From an uncultured Eubacteriales bacterium (GTDB taxonomy: Bacteria > Bacillota_A > Clostridia > Oscillospirales > Acutalibacteraceae), in contig CAKSGI010000125.1 of NCBI GenBank assembly GCA_934454005.1, forward strand, positions 1 to 5,909: DNA of 5,909 nt. The letters are read 5' to 3'. The notes beneath the pieces are model-generated. The model saw only the letters and a list, made by a program, of their open reading frames with translations. It did not search any database and was not told where the DNA came from. Position 1 is the first letter of the stretch. Each line of letters starts with the position of its first letter. The position numbers and the translations under genes were made by a program. Shown here in pieces: positions 1 to 5,909 of the stretch.

Positions 1-15
1 GTTACGCTGTAGATT

Positions 16-44
16 AGTAGTTGTCGAAAGACGACTATTTTTTT
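16..44 (+). terminator. Rho-independent terminator of an upstream gene
   Basis: A ten-pair stem (16-25 with 30-39, including G-U pairs) closes on a GAAA tetraloop at 26-29. It runs into a seven-T tract at 38-44. This is the standard intrinsic terminator form, so transcription from the left most likely ends here. The gene it serves lies outside the window: two frames have stop codons just before or in the stem (TAG at 10-12 and TAG at 15-17), and either could be its end, so I do not call a partial gene. Confidence 0.8.
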
Positions 45-64
45 ATTAACCATTTTACATTGGG

Positions 65-93
65 TTGACTCTTTTTTTAAATAGTAATATAAT
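65..93 (+). promoter_or_regulatory. Vegetative (sigma-A type) promoter of the ATPase-gpmI unit
   Basis: The -35 box TTGACT (65-70) and the -10 box TATAAT (88-93) are separated by exactly 17 bases. That is five of six plus six of six matches to consensus at ideal spacing. Transcription should start near 99-101, giving a leader of about 28 bases before the ATG at 128. The promoter sits directly after a terminator, which makes it the natural head of a new transcription unit. Confidence 0.88.
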
Positions 94-127
94 TAAATTA
101 TATATAATTGCGATGGGAGGTCATTTT

Positions 128-1402
128 ATGGAACGAAAAATAAATACTTATCTTAAACGTTGGAAAAAAGACTTGACTAGGAAACCGTTAATGATTTATG
201 GAAATAAACAAGTTGGAAAAACCTATACAGCACTAGAATTCGGTGAAACAGAATATAAAAATATTGTTTATTTCAACTGTGAAAATAATTTAGAACTATT
301 AAGTTTACTTAGAAAAGAAAAAACTATAGATAGAATTATCTCAAAATTATCTTTATTATCAAGCGAAACAATTTTTCCTAGCGAAACTTTAATTGTATTT
401 GACAATATAGATGATGTTGATATGGTTAATGGATTGCGTGTTTTTGGTAAATTTGATAATAATTATCATATTATTATGATTACATCATTGAAGGAAAATT
501 TAAATAAATTTAAGGGTGAGGAATTTCATTTCAAATCAATGTATCCAATGGATTTTGAAGAATATTTACTAGCTAGTGGTAACACGCAATTAATTGAATT
601 TATAAAAACATCTTTTAAAAATAACACTCCTATGCCATTTCATACAGTTGCTATGGAATATTTTGATGATTTTATTATGACGGGTGGTATGCCAGAAGCA
701 GTAGATGTAATGCTTAAGAAAAAAAATAGATTGTTCACAATGCCTGTTTATAATAAAATTTTAGATAGCTATCGCAAGGAAATAGGTATGTTAGATAATT
801 TAATTGATATTACTAGGTGCAATGAAGTTTTAGATAGTATTCCGTTTCAACTTCAAAAACAAAACCGCAAATTTCAATATGGCCTTATTAAATTAGGAAG
901 TAGATCTAAAGATTATGACAAGTCTATTTCGTTTTTACATAATAATAATTTAGCATATAAGTGTTATAAGATAAGCGATGTTAAATCGCCACTTAGTAGT
1001 TGCAAAGATCCTGAGAGTTTCAAATTATATATGAATGATACCGGAGTTTTGTTTTATCAGATGCATTTGAATCAAAATAAGTTCTTGAATAACTACGATA
1101 TGAAGAATATTGTTTATGAGAACTGTATAGCAATTAATTTACTTAATGCTGGCTATGGATTGTATTATTATCAGTCTGAAGGGAAGGCTGAGATAAGTTT
1201 TGTTATTCAAACAAGAGCAGGAAGAATAATACCCATTGAACTTGTAAATAAAAACGTTTCTAAATCAAAAGCTCTTACTTTATTTATGAATAAATTTAAT
1301 ATTAAAGATGCGATAAGAATTACTGAAGACAATTTTAGTGTAAAAAAAGGTGTCAGATATGTACCTATTTATGCATTATTTTGCTTATCTGATACAATTT
1401 AA
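128..1402 (+). CDS. AAA ATPase with DUF4143 domain, degenerate active sites
   Basis: This is a 424-residue protein of the COG1373 type: an N-terminal AAA_14 ATPase domain (about 1-200) followed by a C-terminal DUF4143 region with a PD-(D/E)XK nuclease-like fold (about 210-424). The cellular role of the family is unknown. Visible motifs are Walker A GNKQVGKT (25-32), the Walker B strand LIVFDN (88-93), YPMDFEEYL (139-147), GGMPEA (186-191), a DSYRKEI segment (213-219), FKLYMNDTGVL (298-308), YEN (330-332), EISF (355-358) and PIELV (369-373). Family members usually read FDEI, E(V/I)DF and PIEVK, so the Walker B glutamate is Asn93, the nuclease Asp is Ser357 and the Lys is Val373. The start is ATG 128, with GGGAGGT at 115-121. 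An in-frame TTG at 65 lies inside the -35 box and cannot be the start. The length is normal for the family and the frame is intact. There is no signal peptide or membrane segment. It probably shares an mRNA with gpmI. Confidence 0.9.
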   Translation: MERKINTYLKRWKKDLTRKPLMIYGNKQVGKTYTALEFGETEYKNIVYFNCENNLELLSLLRKEKTIDRIISKLSLLSSETIFPSETLIVFDNIDDVDMVNGLRVFGKFDNNYHIIMITSLKENLNKFKGEEFHFKSMYPMDFEEYLLASGNTQLIEFIKTSFKNNTPMPFHTVAMEYFDDFIMTGGMPEAVDVMLKKKNRLFTMPVYNKILDSYRKEIGMLDNLIDITRCNEVLDSIPFQLQKQNRKFQYGLIKLGSRSKDYDKSISFLHNNNLAYKCYKISDVKSPLSSCKDPESFKLYMNDTGVLFYQMHLNQNKFLNNYDMKNIVYENCIAINLLNAGYGLYYYQSEGKAEISFVIQTRAGRIIPIELVNKNVSKSKALTLFMNKFNIKDAIRITEDNFSVKKGVRYVPIYALFCLSDTI

Positions 1403-1407
1403 GGAGG
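1401..1407 (+). promoter_or_regulatory. Perfect Shine-Dalgarno of gpmI overlapping the ATPase stop codon
   Basis: AAGGAGG begins on the last two bases of the preceding TAA stop (1400-1402) and lies four bases before the gpmI ATG at 1412. The overlap ties gpmI translation to the end of the upstream gene and argues for co-transcription. Confidence 0.85.
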
Positions 1408-1411
1408 AAGT

Positions 1412-2926
1412 ATGAATAAACCAGTTATATTGACAATTTTAGATGGATTTGGATTAAAGGATGAAGAATATGGAAATGCAATCCGTCAAGCTAAAATTCC
1501 AAACTTTACTTATTTGTGGAATAATTATCCACATTCTAAATTAGTGGCAAGTGGAGAAAAGGTTGGATTACCTCATGGGCAGATGGGAAATAGTGAAGTA
1601 GGACATATGAATATAGGTGCAGGTAGGCTTGTTTACCAACCACTTGAGCTAATTAACAGTAAGATTAAAGATAAAACATATGAAAATAATGAAGAAATTT
1701 TAAAACTTTTTGAGCATGTCAAAAAGAATAATTCAACACTTCACTTATTAGGACTTCTTAGTGATGGTGGTGTTCATTCTCATATTAATCATTTATTTGC
1801 GTTAATGGATTTGTGCAAAAAAGAGAAAATTGATAAAGTTTATTATCATGTTTTCTTAGATGGAAGAGATACTTTGCCAGATAGTGCAATGAAGTATTTA
1901 AAAGAATTAAATGATAAAATTAATGAAATTAATCTTGGTAGTATTGCTACTATAACAGGTAGATTTTACGCAATGGATCGTGATAATAGATGGGATAGAA
2001 TAGAACTTGCTTATAATAATATTGTAAAAGGAACAGGAACAAAGTATGATAACTTTGAAGATGCTATTAATGATAGTTATAATGCTGGAGTTTATGATGA
2101 ATTTGTTAAACCAATTTTGTTAGATGAAAATGGTTTAATTAAAGAAAATGATGGCTTATTAGTATTTAATTATCGACCAGATAGATTAAGAGAAATTTTT
2201 AGTGCTTTGACAAATCCTAATTTTGCTGGATTTCAAAGAGAATTCATTAATAACCTACGTTTAGTAACTATGATGCCAGTTAGTGATGAAGTTATATGTA
2301 CTAATGCATTTAAATTAGATGATTTATCAAATACTTTTGGTGAATATATTAGTGGGTTGGGTTATACTCAATTAAGAATTGCTGAAACTGAAAAATATGC
2401 ACATGTTACTTATTTCTTTGATGGAGGAGTGGAAAAGGATTTAAAAGGATGTAAAAGAATTTTAATTCCTTCTCCTAAAGTAGCAACTTATGATATGCAA
2501 CCAGAAATGAGTGCTAAGGAAATAACTGATACATTATTAGAAGAAATAGATAAATTTGATGTAGTGATATTAAATTTTGCTAATTGTGATATGGTAGGAC
2601 ATACAGGAGTGTTTGATGCAGCAGTTAAAGCTCTTGAGACCGTTGATTTTAACTTAGGTAGAATATATAAAAAAGTAAAAGAACTAGGCGGTACCCTATT
2701 AGTAACTGCTGATCATGGAAATTGTGAAGAAATGTTAGACAAAGATGGCAATAAATTAACAGCACATACAACTAATTTAGTTCCGTTTATTATTTGCGAT
2801 AAGAAATATACCGTAAAGGATGGAAAGTTAGGAGATATAGCTCCTACAATGCTTACTATTATGAAGGAGAAAATACCAGAAGAAATGACTGGAAATATTT
2901 TAATAGAAATAACTAAAAAACTATAA
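1412..2926 (+). CDS. gpmI: 2,3-bisphosphoglycerate-independent phosphoglycerate mutase
   Basis: This cytoplasmic glycolytic and gluconeogenic enzyme interconverts 3- and 2-phosphoglycerate through a phosphoserine intermediate with two Mn2+ ions. At 504 residues it is the usual family length (about 510). Motifs run in order: LDGFG with metal ligand Asp11, the catalytic serine in GNSEVGH (Ser61), SDGGVHSH with His122, DGRDT (150-154, Arg152/Asp153), GRFYAMDRD (183-191, Arg184 and Arg190), NYRPDR (253-258), Lys328 in ETEKYAH, IPSPKVATYD, NCDMVGHTG (Asp393, His397), TADHGN (Asp434, His435) and AHTTN (His452). All expected catalytic and metal residues are present, so it should be active. The phosphatase-like domain is split around the phosphotransferase domain (about 76-310). 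ATG 1412 is chosen for its AAGGAGG. It is co-oriented nine bases after an unrelated ATPase gene rather than next to other glycolytic genes within this window. Confidence 0.98.
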   Translation: MNKPVILTILDGFGLKDEEYGNAIRQAKIPNFTYLWNNYPHSKLVASGEKVGLPHGQMGNSEVGHMNIGAGRLVYQPLELINSKIKDKTYENNEEILKLFEHVKKNNSTLHLLGLLSDGGVHSHINHLFALMDLCKKEKIDKVYYHVFLDGRDTLPDSAMKYLKELNDKINEINLGSIATITGRFYAMDRDNRWDRIELAYNNIVKGTGTKYDNFEDAINDSYNAGVYDEFVKPILLDENGLIKENDGLLVFNYRPDRLREIFSALTNPNFAGFQREFINNLRLVTMMPVSDEVICTNAFKLDDLSNTFGEYISGLGYTQLRIAETEKYAHVTYFFDGGVEKDLKGCKRILIPSPKVATYDMQPEMSAKEITDTLLEEIDKFDVVILNFANCDMVGHTGVFDAAVKALETVDFNLGRIYKKVKELGGTLLVTADHGNCEEMLDKDGNKLTAHTTNLVPFIICDKKYTVKDGKLGDIAPTMLTIMKEKIPEEMTGNILIEITKKL

Positions 2927-2944
2927 AATAAATATAGTTTTTTT
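2915..2944 (+). terminator. gpmI: AT-rich terminator-like hairpin overlapping the gpmI stop
   Basis: An eleven-pair perfect inverted repeat (2915-2925 with 2933-2943) with a seven-base loop contains the TAA stop (2924-2926) and ends in a T run at 2938-2944. Only one pair is C-G, so the hairpin is thermodynamically weak and the T run is mostly part of the stem. Termination here may be leaky. Its position between gpmI and a separate promoter supports a terminator role. Confidence 0.55.
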
Positions 2945-2945
2945 A

Positions 2946-2974
2946 TTGATGTATACGAAAGTTTGTTCTATAAT
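2946..2974 (+). promoter_or_regulatory. Promoter of the dinB unit
   Basis: The -35 box TTGATG (2946-2951, four of six) and a perfect TATAAT -10 box (2969-2974) are spaced by 17 bases. The predicted transcription start is about 2980-2982, only about 10-12 bases before the dinB ATG, so the leader would be extremely short and would begin almost at the Shine-Dalgarno (AGGTGA, 2982-2987). The SOS-box-like sequence at 2956-2969 lies between the two promoter boxes. Confidence 0.75.
2956..2969 (+). promoter_or_regulatory. Putative LexA/DinR (SOS) operator
   Basis: CGAAAGTTTGTTCT matches the Gram-positive LexA/DinR box CGAAC-N4-GTTCG at eight of ten defined positions, and seven of eight in the GAAC-N4-GTTC core. 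It fills the promoter spacer up to the first base of the -10 box, where a bound repressor would block RNA polymerase. The gene downstream encodes a Y-family DNA polymerase, a classic SOS target. The match is read from sequence, and LexA binding is inferred. Confidence 0.68.
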
Positions 2975-2991
2975 TGGTTATAGGTGATATT

Positions 2992-4194
2992 ATGAATAAT
3001 AAACGAATTATTTTTCATATAGATGTTAACAATGCTTTTTTGTCATGGACTGCTGTTAAACTTTTATCTGAAGGGTATTCTACTGATATTCGAACAATAC
3101 CTTCAGTTATTGGTGGAGATGAATCCAAGCGACATGGTATAGTTTTAGCAAAGTCACCTATAGCAAAAAAATATGGAATAAAGACAGCTGAAACTTTATA
3201 TAGTGCTAGAAAAAAATGTAGAACTCTTCAAATATTTGAACCTGATTATAGTTATTATAAAAGCTGCTCAAAAAAATTATTTAAGTATTTAGAAAAATAT
3301 TCTCCAGATATGGAACAAATATCAGTTGATGAATGCTTTTTAGATATGAGCAATACCAATTATTTATATAATAATTTAGTTGATTTAGCTTATAAAATTA
3401 AAAATGAAATAAGAGATAAATTTGGTTTTACGGTTAATATCGGTGTAGCAAACAGCAAAGTTTGTGCTAAAATGGCATCTGATTTTGAGAAACCGGATAA
3501 GGTACATACGTTATTTGAGTATGAAGTAAAAGATAAAATGTGGCCTCTAAAAGTAGGGGAATTATATATGGTAGGTAAAAAGTCTAGTGAAAAGTTAGAA
3601 TTATTGGGAATAAAAACGATCGGAGAATTAGCAAATGCTAATATAGATTTTCTAAAAAAGCATTTTAAAAGTTTGGCTACTATGATGTGGGAATATGCTA
3701 ACGGGATAGATAACTCTAAAGTGATTAATGAATATGAAGGAAGTAAATGTATAAGTGTTTCTGAAACTTTTGAAGTCGATGTAGATAATGTTAAACGATT
3801 GAAAGATACTTTGTTAAAACAGACAGAAAAAGTATCAAAACAGTTAAGAAAGCAAGGAGTTTATGCATCTACTATAGCAATTACAATACGTACTTATGAT
3901 TTTAAAAATTTTTCCAAACAGGTTAAATTAAACAATCCAACTGATATTACTAGTGAAATATATAATCATATTATTGCTTTATTCGAATCCTTTTGGGATG
4001 GCACTAAAATAAGAAATTTAGGAGTCAGGTTAAGTAATTTTACTTCTAGTTGTGATAGACAGTTGTCGCTTTTTGAATCATATAATGAAAAAGATCATAA
4101 GTTTCAAAAAACAATTGATAATATTAATGATAGATTTGGTAATAATGTAATTATGCCAGCTAGTTTATTTAAAAAAGAAGATAAAGATAACTAA
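2992..4194 (+). CDS. dinB: Y-family translesion DNA polymerase (DinB/Pol IV type)
   Basis: This 400-residue error-prone polymerase copies past damaged template bases. The palm motif HIDVNNAF carries catalytic Asp11 and a steric-gate Phe16 that should exclude ribonucleotides. SVDECFLDM (111-119) supplies catalytic Asp113 and Glu114. Other family signatures are IPSVIGGDE (36-44), IVLAKSPIAKKYGI (50-63), VNIGVANSKVCAKMASDFEKP (148-168) and a helix-hairpin-helix around 190-213 (YMVGKKSSEKL, LGIKTIGEL). The little-finger DNA-binding domain follows (about 245-350). QLSLF (357-361) is an ideal beta-clamp-binding motif, so it should be recruited to the sliding clamp. The start is ATG 2992, with AGGTGA at 2982-2987; an in-frame TTG at 2974 overlaps the -10 box and is rejected. 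The DVNNAFLSW variant is the form I associate with Firmicutes members. It is the first gene of a probable SOS-regulated pair with the HExxH gene. Confidence 0.94.
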   Translation: MNNKRIIFHIDVNNAFLSWTAVKLLSEGYSTDIRTIPSVIGGDESKRHGIVLAKSPIAKKYGIKTAETLYSARKKCRTLQIFEPDYSYYKSCSKKLFKYLEKYSPDMEQISVDECFLDMSNTNYLYNNLVDLAYKIKNEIRDKFGFTVNIGVANSKVCAKMASDFEKPDKVHTLFEYEVKDKMWPLKVGELYMVGKKSSEKLELLGIKTIGELANANIDFLKKHFKSLATMMWEYANGIDNSKVINEYEGSKCISVSETFEVDVDNVKRLKDTLLKQTEKVSKQLRKQGVYASTIAITIRTYDFKNFSKQVKLNNPTDITSEIYNHIIALFESFWDGTKIRNLGVRLSNFTSSCDRQLSLFESYNEKDHKFQKTIDNINDRFGNNVIMPASLFKKEDKDN

Positions 4195-4213
4195 TATGTT
4201 GTATACTAAGGAT

Positions 4214-4219
4214 AGGTGA
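4214..4219 (+). promoter_or_regulatory. Shine-Dalgarno deciding the HExxH gene start
   Basis: AGGTGA lies four bases before ATG 4224. An earlier ATG at 4219 overlaps this site but opens a frame of only two codons (ATG GTA TGA), so 4224 is the start. The surrounding 19 bases (4212-4230) match those around the dinB start (2980-2998) at 17 positions. Confidence 0.75.
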
Positions 4220-4223
4220 TGGT

Positions 4224-5168
4224 ATGAATATAACTAATGAAAATATAAATGATTTTCTTAATAAATATATATCTGATGTTGATAGCTTGAGCACCAAGTA
4301 TAATTATCCTAACAATATAAGGCATGTTTTATATTTAATAGTGCCAGCTTTTATTATTAAATATGGACTAAAAGAAGAAAGAAAAATATTAAAGTGTTTT
4401 GATGAAGTTCCAGTTTATATAAGTGATATAGAAGATAAAAGATTTACTGCATATTTTAATAGAAGTCTTCATTTAAAAGAGGAAAATGGTATAAATAAGT
4501 ATTTTTCTACAAAACAAATAGTTATAAATAATTATGATAATATTGGCTTGGTTGAATTAATAGATAACTTAGTTCATGAATTTAATCATGCAGTTAACTC
4601 AATTGAAAATGAGATTAGATGGGATGATAAGCAAGTATCATTACGTACTGGTTTAAGTTATATTAATTTTGATAAGTTTGATATTGATAAAGTCAATTCT
4701 AGGAGCAAGGATATAGTGCTTGAGGAAATAATTAATACTAAACAAACTGAAGATATTATCAATATTATTAATTCTTTCAATAATTATTCGATTACTAATC
4801 AGGAATTTGTTAATACTTTATATTCTTTGAAACATGATATAAAAGGTAGTGAATATAAATCGGATGCTTATTACTTCCAGTCTTATATTTGTAAAGAATT
4901 AATGAAAAATAAAACTTTTATTCCAACAATCGAAAACTTAAGGCTGAATGGTAATGTAGATGACATAGAATTTTGGTTTGATAATATTACGGGAGTTAAT
5001 AATAGTTATAAAAAACTAGTTGCTTTATTAGATGAAATTCTAAGAGAAGATGCTAATCTTAGCAAAGTTAAGTTTTTTAAAAAGTATAGATTAAATAAAA
5101 TTTTAGAGAAAAGTAGAGAAGTTTTGAATATAATTAGTATTTTTGAAAAAAATTGCATATATAAATAA
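4224..5168 (+). CDS. Unknown cytoplasmic protein with HExxH zinc-metalloprotease motif
   Basis: I do not recognise a named family for this 314-residue protein. The main clue is HEFNH (118-122), in the helix context LIDNLVHEFNHAVNS, which is the classic zinc-binding HExxH helix with Glu119 as the candidate catalytic base. About 45 residues later, LEEIINTKQTED (166-177) offers Glu167 or Glu168 as a gluzincin-type third ligand. A Tyr-rich stretch (DAYYFQSYICKELMKN, 214-229) follows, and the C-terminus (about 262-314) is lysine-rich and helical. There is no signal peptide or convincing membrane helix; 34-47 is hydrophobic but too short. So a cytoplasmic peptidase, or a fold derived from one, is inferred. 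It starts 29 bases after dinB with no terminator or clear promoter between, so it is probably co-transcribed and under the same SOS-like control. The substrate is unknown. Confidence 0.75.
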   Translation: MNITNENINDFLNKYISDVDSLSTKYNYPNNIRHVLYLIVPAFIIKYGLKEERKILKCFDEVPVYISDIEDKRFTAYFNRSLHLKEENGINKYFSTKQIVINNYDNIGLVELIDNLVHEFNHAVNSIENEIRWDDKQVSLRTGLSYINFDKFDIDKVNSRSKDIVLEEIINTKQTEDIINIINSFNNYSITNQEFVNTLYSLKHDIKGSEYKSDAYYFQSYICKELMKNKTFIPTIENLRLNGNVDDIEFWFDNITGVNNSYKKLVALLDEILREDANLSKVKFFKKYRLNKILEKSREVLNIISIFEKNCIYK

Positions 5169-5221
5169 AAAGGCAGGTTATACACCAGTAGTATCAAACT
5201 CTGGTATAAAACTTGTCTTTT
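5168..5221. terminator. Shared hairpin terminator between convergent genes
   Basis: A twelve-pair stem (5168-5179 with 5210-5221, two G-U pairs in the plus-strand RNA) encloses a second five-pair stem (ACCAG 5184-5188 with CTGGT 5201-5205). On the minus strand the hairpin runs into a T-rich tail (complement of 5167-5171 and beyond), so it best terminates the radical SAM gene. On the plus strand only TTTT at 5218-5221 is available, so termination of the HExxH gene is weaker. Most of the hairpin lies inside the last codons of the minus-strand gene. Confidence 0.6.
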
Positions 5222-5909
5222 GTGTTTCTCCTTCTTGCATAAATCCGTTTTTAATTCTTATATCAATTGCATAATCAATTAATGAATTGTATTCTTCATC
5301 ATTTATTGTACGATTAATCTCAGGATATTTTTGAATATTATTGGTTGGTGTATATTGGTTCATAATACTAATAAAGATATCGTCATTATAATTTTCCACA
5401 AGATAGTGGATAATTTTTTTAGAGTCTTCTAATAATCCTGGTAACATCATATGTCTTACTACCGTTCCTTTTACTAATAAACCTTCACCGTTAAAAATTG
5501 GTTTTCCTGTTTGACTAATCATTTCGGCAATACTTTTACTTGCATATTCAAAATAGTTAGGACATTTAGAATATTTTATGGCATATCTATCGTCAAAATA
5601 TTTAAAGTCTGGCAAATATATATCAATATATCCCTTAAGCAATTTAATTGTTTCAACTTTTTCATATCCACTGCTATTGTATACGATTGGTAAGTTAAGA
5701 CCTTTTTCTTTAGCTTGAGTAATTGCTTCTATTATTTGAGGGATAAAATGGGTAGGGGTTACTAAATTAATGTTGTTAGCACCTTTACTTTGTAATTCTA
5801 GAAAAATTTCACTCAAGCGTTCAGGTGTTATTTTTTTTCCAAAGTTATTGGTAGAAATTTGAAAATTTTGACAAAATACACATTTTAAATTGCATCCAGA
5901 AAAGAAAAC
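5178..5909 (-). CDS. Radical SAM protein, PflX/COG1313 type (5' partial)
   Basis: The open frame runs from the window edge to a TAA at 5178-5180, giving 243 visible residues; the N-terminus is missing. The first visible residues, VFFSGCNLKCVFCQN, contain the CxxxCxxC motif (Cys6, Cys10, Cys13 of the visible part) that binds the [4Fe-4S] cluster used to cleave S-adenosylmethionine. Downstream are signatures of the PflX group: INLVTPTHFIPQI, LPIVYNSSGYE, DIYLPDFKY, VRHMMLPG, ISIMNQYTP and the C-terminal FIPEFDTTGV. These proteins resemble pyruvate formate-lyase activating enzymes, but their substrate is unknown. The first in-frame initiation-type codon, TTG at 5816, lies after the cluster motif and is not the start. 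Typical members are about 300 residues, so roughly 50-60 may be missing. It converges on the HExxH gene with nine bases between stops. Confidence 0.93.
   Translation of the reverse strand, partial: VFFSGCNLKCVFCQNFQISTNNFGKKITPERLSEIFLELQSKGANNINLVTPTHFIPQIIEAITQAKEKGLNLPIVYNSSGYEKVETIKLLKGYIDIYLPDFKYFDDRYAIKYSKCPNYFEYASKSIAEMISQTGKPIFNGEGLLVKGTVVRHMMLPGLLEDSKKIIHYLVENYNDDIFISIMNQYTPTNNIQKYPEINRTINDEEYNSLIDYAIDIRIKNGFMQEGETQKTSFIPEFDTTGV

Noticed and set aside
65..127. In-frame TTG start for the ATPase gene adding 21 residues
   Set aside because: The TTG is the -35 hexamer of the promoter and lies upstream of the predicted transcript. ATG 128 has a proper Shine-Dalgarno and begins where family homology starts.
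1370..1398. Possible internal promoter before gpmI (TACAAT at 1393-1398)
   Set aside because: The region 17 bases upstream (TATGCA) does not resemble a -35 box, so the match is what AT-rich sequence gives by chance.
2974..2991. In-frame TTG start for dinB adding six residues
   Set aside because: It overlaps the -10 box and has no ribosome site. ATG 2992 has AGGTGA four bases upstream of it.
5006..5197. Minus-strand 63-codon open frame
   Set aside because: It lies almost wholly inside the HExxH gene on the other strand, has low-complexity hydrophobic content typical of antisense AT-rich DNA, and has no recognisable motif.
5511..5693. Plus-strand 60-codon open frame
   Set aside because: It is antisense to the strongly conserved part of the radical SAM gene and shows no family signature.
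1..5909. Alternative genetic code (TGA as tryptophan)
   Set aside because: All tryptophans in the conserved proteins are encoded by TGG, and intact family-length proteins are obtained with the standard bacterial code.

Overview
This window comes from a low-GC bacterium of the Firmicutes/Mollicutes-like type. The base composition is strongly A+T-rich, the ribosome binding sites are strong (AAGGAGG, GGGAGGT, AGGTGAT), and there are consensus vegetative promoters (TTGACT-17-TATAAT). The protein set (independent phosphoglycerate mutase, Firmicutes-style Y-family polymerase, COG1373-type ATPase, PflX-like radical SAM protein) would suit an uncultured, gut-type member of the Bacilli/Erysipelotrichia/RF39 neighbourhood. 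That placement is inference. All tryptophans in the real genes are TGG and the four complete genes end in TAA, so nothing suggests the TGA=Trp code of Mycoplasma.

Layout. Bases 1-64 hold the tail of an upstream unit and a rho-independent terminator. A near-perfect promoter (65-93) then drives an AAA ATPase/DUF4143 gene (128-1402), followed nine bases later by the glycolytic gene gpmI (1412-2926). A very AT-rich terminator-like hairpin overlaps the gpmI stop codon. A compact promoter (2946-2974) with a LexA/DinR-like SOS box in its spacer starts a second unit. This unit holds a Y-family translesion polymerase (dinB type, 2992-4194) and a protein of unrecognised family with an HEFNH metalloprotease-type motif (4224-5168). 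Converging on it from the minus strand is a radical SAM gene of the PflX/COG1313 type (5178-5909). Its 5' end is cut off by the window edge, and only nine bases separate the two stop codons, with a shared hairpin there.

The most interesting signals are two. The first is the likely SOS-controlled pair of a translesion polymerase and a cytoplasmic HExxH protein, which suggests (unproven) a proteolytic partner in DNA-damage tolerance. The second is the DUF4143 ATPase, which keeps its Walker A and overall fold motifs but has substitutions at the Walker B glutamate and at two of the expected nuclease catalytic positions. The rest looks like ordinary housekeeping sequence. I see no CRISPR array, insertion sequence, tRNA or rRNA.
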